A stretch of DNA of 64,000 nt, taken from NCBI RefSeq assembly GCF_001592825.1, contig NZ_LTZG01000068.1, positions 1-64,000 of the forward strand, written 5' to 3'. The position numbers were made by a program, and so were the translations under genes. The notes below the pieces were generated by a model. The model did not search any database, was not told where the DNA came from, and saw only the letters and a list, made by a program, of their open reading frames with translations. Below, in pieces: positions 59,472 through 64,000 of the stretch (positions within the stretch are counted from its first letter, which is position 1; each line of letters starts with the position of its first letter). This DNA is from Planococcus maritimus (GTDB taxonomy: Bacteria > Bacillota > Bacilli > Bacillales_A > Planococcaceae).

Positions 59472-60265
59472 TGGAGAAAATGATTTTCGGCCGTTTTATC
59501 CCGGGCGATTCGCTCGTTCACCGCTTGGACCCAAGAGCCAAAATCCTATTTGTGTTCTTATTTATCGCGATCGTTTTTATCGCGAATAATGCTATTACGT
59601 ACGCGATTTTGCTCGGATTTACTTTGCTTTCGGTATTTTTATCGAAAATACGCCTGTATTTCTTGATTAACGGCTTGAAACCCGTGTTCATTTTAATGGC
59701 CTTTACGTTTTTCCTGCATTTATTCTTTACCCAAGGCGGCGACCTGCTCGTTAGTATTGGGTTTGTGGATATTTACGAGGAAGGCTTGCGGCAAGGAATT
59801 TTCATCTCGATCCGTTTCCTCGTGTTGGTATTTATGACGAGCATCCTGACGTTAACGACTTCCCCGATTTCAATCACAGACGGCATCGAAGTGTTACTTG
59901 GGCCATTTAAGCGCGTTAAACTGCCGGTGCACGAATTGGCGTTGATGATGTCCATTTCACTGAGATTCATCCCGACCTTGATGGACGAAACTGGAAAAAT
60001 CCTGAAAGCGCAAATGGCACGCGGCTCGGACATCGGCTCTGGTCCCATTAAAGAACGCATCAAAGCGGTCGTGCCACTGTTAATCCCGTTGTTTGTCAGT
60101 GCCTTCAAGCGGGCGGAAGATTTAGCGACCGCTATGGAAGTGAGAGGCTACCGCGGGGGAGAAGGGCGCACACGCTACCGTCAGCTGAACTGGCGTTTGA
60201 TAGACACACTGAGCCTGTTGCTGCTCGTCGGATTTGCCGGATTGCTTTGGTATTTCCGGAGTTAA
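59468..60265 (+). CDS. ecfT: energy-coupling factor transmembrane subunit EcfT
   Basis: EcfT couples the two ATPases to S-components through two coupling helices with Ala/x-Arg-Gly motifs. They are seen here as MARGSDIG and MEVRGYRGG in the last third. About six hydrophobic spans are predicted. The start MMEKMIFGRFIPGDSLVHRLDP is typical. I chose the ATG that overlaps the ecfA2 stop (265 residues); a TTG two codons earlier is in frame. Confidence 0.94.
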   Translation: MMEKMIFGRFIPGDSLVHRLDPRAKILFVFLFIAIVFIANNAITYAILLGFTLLSVFLSKIRLYFLINGLKPVFILMAFTFFLHLFFTQGGDLLVSIGFVDIYEEGLRQGIFISIRFLVLVFMTSILTLTTSPISITDGIEVLLGPFKRVKLPVHELALMMSISLRFIPTLMDETGKILKAQMARGSDIGSGPIKERIKAVVPLLIPLFVSAFKRAEDLATAMEVRGYRGGEGRTRYRQLNWRLIDTLSLLLLVGFAGLLWYFRS

Positions 60266-60326
60266 CCAAAATGCGATGAGTTGTTGAGGCGCGGATGATG
60301 AAAGTTGCAGTAAAAGGAGAGACCTC

Positions 60327-61064
60327 ATGAAACGAATGAAAGCGACAATAGCGTATGACGGGAGCGGATTTGCGGGATACCAGATCCAATTGAAAACCCG
60401 CACTGTTCAATTGGAGCTCTTGCGCGCGTTGAAGGAATTGCATAAAGGCGAGCCGGTCGAAGTGGTGGCAAGCGGACGGACAGATTCCGGGGTGCATGCC
60501 ACCGGGCAAGTGATCCATTTTGATACGCCGTTTACCATGCCGAAAGACTCCTGGGTGCGAGCACTTAATGTCCGCTTGCCACAAGACATTCAAGTCTACG
60601 ATGTCGAACAAGCGGATGCGGAATTTCATGCCCGTTACCACGCTAAAGGCAAGATTTACCGTTATAAATGGAATCGCAGCAAGCTCATCAATCCGTTTAG
60701 CCGAAATCATCTTGTCCATGTACCACAGGAAATTGATGTATCGCGTATGGAAAAAGCGGCAGCAGCTTTTATCGGCACGCACGATTTTTCCAGTTTTTGC
60801 GCCGCAAATACCAATGTGGTCGACAAAGTGAGAACGATCTGGCGAATCGATTTTGAAGAACATGGCGAGGAATTGCATATGGTCATCGAAGGGTCCGGTT
60901 TTCTCTATAATATGGTACGCATCATTGCCGGCACTTTATTGGAAGTGGGATTGAATAGAAGAGAGCCCGAAGAACTGGCCGCCATCATTGCTGCTTGTGA
61001 CCGCGACGCTGCGGGCAAAACCGCCGCAGCACACGGCTTGTACTTGGAAAAAGTGCATTACTGA
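60327..61064 (+). CDS. truA: tRNA pseudouridine(38-40) synthase TruA
   Basis: TruA makes pseudouridine at positions 38-40 of tRNA anticodon arms. The catalytic aspartate lies in ASGRTDSGVHATGQV near residue 52. The segments GSGFLYNMVRIIAGTLLEVG and FHARYHAKGKIYRYKW are family signatures. Length is 245 residues. It is probably cotranscribed with the ecf genes, as in B. subtilis. Confidence 0.95.
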   Translation: MKRMKATIAYDGSGFAGYQIQLKTRTVQLELLRALKELHKGEPVEVVASGRTDSGVHATGQVIHFDTPFTMPKDSWVRALNVRLPQDIQVYDVEQADAEFHARYHAKGKIYRYKWNRSKLINPFSRNHLVHVPQEIDVSRMEKAAAAFIGTHDFSSFCAANTNVVDKVRTIWRIDFEEHGEELHMVIEGSGFLYNMVRIIAGTLLEVGLNRREPEELAAIIAACDRDAAGKTAAAHGLYLEKVHY

Positions 61065-61102
61065 AGGCGAAGCAACTTTTCCTGGTGTTTTTCTAAATAT
61101 CC

Positions 61103-61131
61103 TTGACTTAAAACGAAATCCGTTATATGAT
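61103..61131 (+). promoter_or_regulatory. sigma-A promoter of rplM-rpsI
   Basis: TTGACT and TATGAT are separated by 17 bases, about 40 bases after truA. It drives a leader of about 145 bases. Confidence 0.75.
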
Positions 61132-61134
61132 GAT

Positions 61135-61276
61135 GTATGGTATTTTCATTACCCCCACGATATGCCCCGGAAGGTTATTTGTGTTAAGGGATAACGAAAA
61201 CACGGAACAACGGAACCAACATGGAACACTTGGAACTGAATTCTAAAAAAATGAGACGATTCATTAGGAGGACAAT
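61135..61276 (+). promoter_or_regulatory. L13 (rplM) leader-like element
   Basis: The segment CACGATATGCCCCGGAAGG and the nearby TGTGTTAAGGGATAACG resemble my memory of the Firmicutes L13 leader. GGTTATTTG.../...GGGATAACG can pair. An AGGAGG ribosome site ends the region. Autoregulation by L13 is inferred from the family. Confidence 0.6.
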
Positions 61277-61280
61277 ATAC

Positions 61281-61718
61281 ATGCGTACAACATTCATGGC
61301 TAAAGGTCACGAAGTCGAGCGTAAATGGTTGGTTGTCGATGCAGAAGGGCAAACTCTTGGACGTTTGGCTTCTGAAGTCGCTTCAATCTTGCGCGGGAAA
61401 TACAAACCAACATTCACACCGAACGTCGACACTGGCGATCACGTCATCATCATCAATGCTGACAAAATCCACTTGACTGGTAAAAAACTTACCGACAAAA
61501 TCTACTACCGCCACACGCAATACACAGGCGGACTTAAGCAGCGCACAGCACTTGAAATGCGCACACATTACCCAACAAAAATGCTTGAACTAGCAATCAA
61601 AGGCATGCTTCCAAAGAACTCTTTGGGCCGCCAAACATTCAAGAAATTGCATGTATACGCTGGACCAGAGCACAACCACCAAGCACAACAGCCTGAAGCT
61701 TACACGCTTCGCGGATAA
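61281..61718 (+). CDS. rplM: 50S ribosomal protein L13
   Basis: L13 is an early assembly protein of the 50S subunit. The ATG following AGGAGG gives [20 protein letters not shown] and 145 residues. The core [19 protein letters not shown] and the terminal [20 protein letters not shown] are standard. A longer frame upstream runs through the leader and is rejected. It pairs with rpsI. Confidence 0.97.
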   Translation: MRTTFMAKGHEVERKWLVVDAEGQTLGRLASEVASILRGKYKPTFTPNVDTGDHVIIINADKIHLTGKKLTDKIYYRHTQYTGGLKQRTALEMRTHYPTKMLELAIKGMLPKNSLGRQTFKKLHVYAGPEHNHQAQQPEAYTLRG

Positions 61719-61747
61719 TAATCAGTAAATAAGAGGAGGATACACCT

Positions 61748-62140
61748 TTGGCACAAGTTCAATATATCGGTACAGGTCGCCGTAAAAACTCAACAGCTCG
61801 CGTACGTTTGGTACCAGGAGATGGTACGATCACTATCAACAACCGTGACGTATCTGACTACGTTCCATACGAAACGCTTGAGCAAATCATCAAACAACCA
61901 CTAGTAACTACTGAAACTCTTGGTAGCTACGATGTATTGGTTAACGTAAAAGGCGGCGGGTTCACTGGACAAGCCGGCGCAATCCGTCACGGAATTGCAC
62001 GCGCTCTACTTACAGTAGATCCAGAATTCCGCGGAGCACTTAAATCTGCAGGATTCCTAACACGTGACCCACGTATGAAAGAACGTAAAAAATACGGTCT
62101 TAAAGCGGCACGTCGCGCACCTCAGTTCTCAAAACGTTAA
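61748..62140 (+). CDS. rpsI: 30S ribosomal protein S9
   Basis: S9 reaches the P site with its basic C-terminal tail, here ending RAPQFSKR. The segment [19 protein letters not shown] at residues 6-24 is conserved. The start is TTG with AGGAGG upstream, and length is 130 residues. A strong terminator follows. Confidence 0.98.
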   Translation: MAQVQYIGTGRRKNSTARVRLVPGDGTITINNRDVSDYVPYETLEQIIKQPLVTTETLGSYDVLVNVKGGGFTGQAGAIRHGIARALLTVDPEFRGALKSAGFLTRDPRMKERKKYGLKAARRAPQFSKR

Positions 62141-62151
62141 TTTTTACTTTC

Positions 62152-62188
62152 AAAAGCACTTTCCGGTTTTCCGGAAGGTGCTTTTTTA
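62152..62188 (+). terminator. terminator of rplM-rpsI
   Basis: AAGCACTTTCCGG pairs with CCGGAAGGTGCTT around a TTTT loop, followed by TTTTT. Confidence 0.94.
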
Positions 62189-62231
62189 TATGGTGGCGAA
62201 TTGACTAACAAACCGAAAAGGAGTGGATGAC

Positions 62232-62672
62232 ATGAACCGCATTAATTTAATTTGCCTCGGCGTACAGGACATGGAAAGAGCCGTGAAGTTCTACCGGGAT
62301 GAACTGGGGTTTCAAACCGATGAAACGAGCGATAATCCAGGTATTGTTTTCTTCAATAACTCCGGCACCAAATTGGAGTTATATCCTTTAGAAGAATTAG
62401 CGAAAGACATCGATGCCGAAAACCCGCCGGTAAAAAACGGATTTTCAGGCATTACCTTGGCGTACAACGCAAAATCACGAGATGAAGTAGACCAAGTCAT
62501 GCAATTAGCCAAAAAGGCGGGAGCGAAAATCGTCAAAGAACCTGTTGATGTCTTTTGGGGAGGATACTCCGGCTATTTTCAAGACCCTGACGGCTACCAC
62601 TGGGAAGTCGCATACGGGCCGGATTTTAAGTTCGATAGCCAGGATATGCTGGACTTGGGGCCAACGGAGTAA
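62232..62672 (+). CDS. VOC family (glyoxalase/bleomycin-resistance fold) protein
   Basis: A 146-residue protein with two beta-alpha-beta-beta-beta modules. The first begins NLICLGVQDMERAVKFYRDE and the second ends with the typical GYFQDPDGYHWEVAYGP near residue 120. It has candidate metal ligands (His in DGYHWEVA, Glu in LELYPLE). Substrate unknown; glyoxalase, dioxygenase or antibiotic-binding functions all occur in the superfamily. GGAG lies 8 bases upstream of the ATG. In B. subtilis this position between rpsI and salA holds ybaJ, ybaK and cwlD. Confidence 0.85.
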   Translation: MNRINLICLGVQDMERAVKFYRDELGFQTDETSDNPGIVFFNNSGTKLELYPLEELAKDIDAENPPVKNGFSGITLAYNAKSRDEVDQVMQLAKKAGAKIVKEPVDVFWGGYSGYFQDPDGYHWEVAYGPDFKFDSQDMLDLGPTE

Positions 62673-62762
62673 GTGCGACAAGGCGAAAAGCCGGAATGGA
62701 TTTAAAAACGCTTTCACTATGTTATACTGGGCTGTAGCAAAAGCGATAAGGAGTGTAGTGAA

Positions 62763-63836
62763 ATGTTAAGTGAAACACAAGTACGAGAAGCGGTCGGAGC
62801 TTTAGAAGATCCGTTTTTACATAGAACCCTGTCGGAAACCAACGGCATCATCTCAGTGAAAATCAAAGAAGAGAAAAAATACGTCAGCGTGAAATTGGCG
62901 ATCGCCAAAACGAACACGCCGGAGCAAATGCAGCTTCAAATGAAAGTGGTCGACGCCATCAAAGGAGTCGGCGCTGATTCTGTCGGCATTCGTTTTGAAG
63001 AATTGCCGCCGGAAGTATTGGCACAGTTCCGCGGAACTGCTAATGAGTCCGAAGCACAAGATCTCTTGTCTCCATTGAACAAAGTCGAATTCATTTCCAT
63101 CGCCAGCGGCAAAGGCGGCGTCGGCAAATCGACCGTCTCTGTCAACTTGGCGATTGCGCTTGCGCGTGCAGGGAAAAAAGTAGGGCTCGTCGATGCAGAC
63201 ATCTATGGCTTTAGTGTGCCGGACATGATGGGCATCGACAAAGCACCGGTTGTCCGCGGCGATACGATCATTCCGGTCGAGCGTTTCGGTGTCAAAGTCA
63301 TTTCCATGGGCTTCTTTGTTGAAGACAATATGCCTGTCGTATGGCGTGGCCCGATGCTCGGGAAAGTTTTGGACCAATTCTTCCGTGACGTAGAGTGGGG
63401 AGACTTGGACTATCTACTATTGGACTTGCCACCAGGCACAGGAGATGTTGCACTCGACATCCACCAAATGCTGCCAGCGTCCAAAGAAATCGTCGTCACC
63501 ACACCGCACCCAACAGCGGCATTCGTCGCAGCGCGTGCAGGAGCGATGGCTCTCCAAACCAATCACGAAGTATTGGGTGTTGTCGAGAACATGTCTTGGT
63601 TTGAAAGCCAAGGATCCGGAAAAAAAGAATACATCTTCGGAAAAGGCGGCGGGGCAAAACTCGCTGAAGAATTGCAATCGCCATTGCTCGGACAGATCCC
63701 GCTTGGCCAGCCAGACTGGGATGAAAATGATTTCGCTCCATCTGTCTACGCAGAAGATCACCCAACCGGAAAGATTTATGGGGAGATTGCCCAACAAGTC
63801 CTCCAGCAGTTCGCGAATAAAGAAAACAAACAGTAA
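62763..63836 (+). CDS. salA: SalA, Mrp/ApbC-family P-loop ATPase
   Basis: The protein has an N-terminal MIP18/DUF59 domain (residues 1-85) and a ParA/MinD-type NTPase domain with deviant Walker A GKGGVGKST near residue 115, and DLPPGTGD. Mrp proteins usually carry iron-sulfur clusters through a C-terminal CxxC. Here that position reads FESQGSGKKEYIFG without cysteines, as in the SalA subgroup, which in B. subtilis affects scoC and degradative enzyme genes. An extended -10 element TGTTATACT lies at 62720-62728. Length is 357 residues. Position after rplM-rpsI matches Bacillus salA. Confidence 0.87.
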   Translation: MLSETQVREAVGALEDPFLHRTLSETNGIISVKIKEEKKYVSVKLAIAKTNTPEQMQLQMKVVDAIKGVGADSVGIRFEELPPEVLAQFRGTANESEAQDLLSPLNKVEFISIASGKGGVGKSTVSVNLAIALARAGKKVGLVDADIYGFSVPDMMGIDKAPVVRGDTIIPVERFGVKVISMGFFVEDNMPVVWRGPMLGKVLDQFFRDVEWGDLDYLLLDLPPGTGDVALDIHQMLPASKEIVVTTPHPTAAFVAARAGAMALQTNHEVLGVVENMSWFESQGSGKKEYIFGKGGGAKLAEELQSPLLGQIPLGQPDWDENDFAPSVYAEDHPTGKIYGEIAQQVLQQFANKENKQ

Positions 63837-63842
63837 GAGTAT

Positions 63843-63880
63843 AATCCGGAAACCGGCTTTCGGTTTCCGGATTTTCATTT
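63843..63880 (+). terminator. terminator of salA
   Basis: AATCCGGAAACCG pairs with CGGTTTCCGGATT (13 pairs, five-base loop), followed by TTCATTT. Confidence 0.9.
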
Positions 63881-63981
63881 GACCACAAAAGACTTTCAAG
63901 GTTTGTTCACAACTCCTCCTGCAGGTTGAGAGGTTTGTTGATACAATCGAGAGGAACTTTAAACTAACGGAGGCAATATAC

Positions 63982-64000
63982 GTGACTATACGAAATTGGG
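63982..64000 (+). CDS. 5' end of a gene cut by the window edge
   Basis: A GTG start lies 8 bases after GGAGG and reads MTIRNW before the window ends. Too little remains for identification. In B. subtilis salA is followed by gerD and kbaA; an arginine-asparagine-rich start could fit KbaA but this is a guess. Confidence 0.45.

Overview
The window is a continuous, all-plus-strand stretch of a Firmicutes (Bacillales) core genome. Protein sequences and gene order follow the Bacillus subtilis rrn - ctsR/clpC - sigH - rpl/rpo - S10/spc/alpha - ecf - rplM/rpsI block closely. Several features suggest a Planococcaceae-type, probably non-sporulating relative (Planococcus or Planomicrobium-like): intermediate GC content, many TTG/GTG starts with strong GGAGG sites, and loss of sporulation-linked genes that sit in this block in Bacillus. 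The genus call is inference from protein resemblance and synteny only.

Layout. 1-131: 3' end of a 5S rRNA gene and its terminator. 197-475: a small unknown gene. 493-5160: CtsR-controlled ctsR-mcsA-mcsB-clpC stress operon. 5179-10475: radA, yacL, ispD, ispF, gltX; disA, found between radA and yacL in B. subtilis, is absent. 10480-14533: a cysteine T-box followed by cysE-cysS-mrnC-rlmB-rae1. 14538-16345: sigH, rpmG, secE, nusG. 16355-18945: rplK-rplA and rplJ-rplL with L1-type and L10-type autoregulatory leaders. 19006-27144: a 16S methyltransferase-like gene, then rpoB-rpoC. 27154-31816: rpsL-rpsG-fusA-tuf.

32069-42900 is the most distinctive part. An isoleucine/valine/leucine biosynthesis cluster (ilvE, T-box, ilvB-ilvH-ilvC-leuA-leuB-leuC-leuD) and a YuiF-type transporter sit between tuf and rpsJ, where Bacillus has almost nothing.

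42932-57462: the S10-spc-alpha ribosomal superoperon with secY, adk, infA and rpoA. map is missing between adk and infA and is replaced by 400 bases rich in hairpins. 57477-57632: a candidate structured RNA with its own extended -10 promoter. 57775-61064: ecfA1-ecfA2-ecfT-truA. 61103-62188: L13-type leader and rplM-rpsI. 62232-63878: a VOC-family protein and salA. 63982-64000: the first codons of another gene.

The genes supply transcription (RNA polymerase subunits, NusG, SigH), translation (about 30 ribosomal proteins, EF-G, EF-Tu, IF-1, aminoacyl-tRNA synthetases, rRNA and tRNA modification), protein export (SecE, SecY), proteolysis (ClpC, McsAB) and branched-chain amino acid and cysteine supply. 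A recurring theme is RNA-level control. T-boxes, ribosomal-protein leaders and terminator-like hairpins stand ahead of cysE, nusG, rplJ, rpoB, rpsL, ilvB, rpsJ and probably the ecf operon. I found no insertion sequence, prophage, CRISPR array, toxin-antitoxin pair or tRNA gene.
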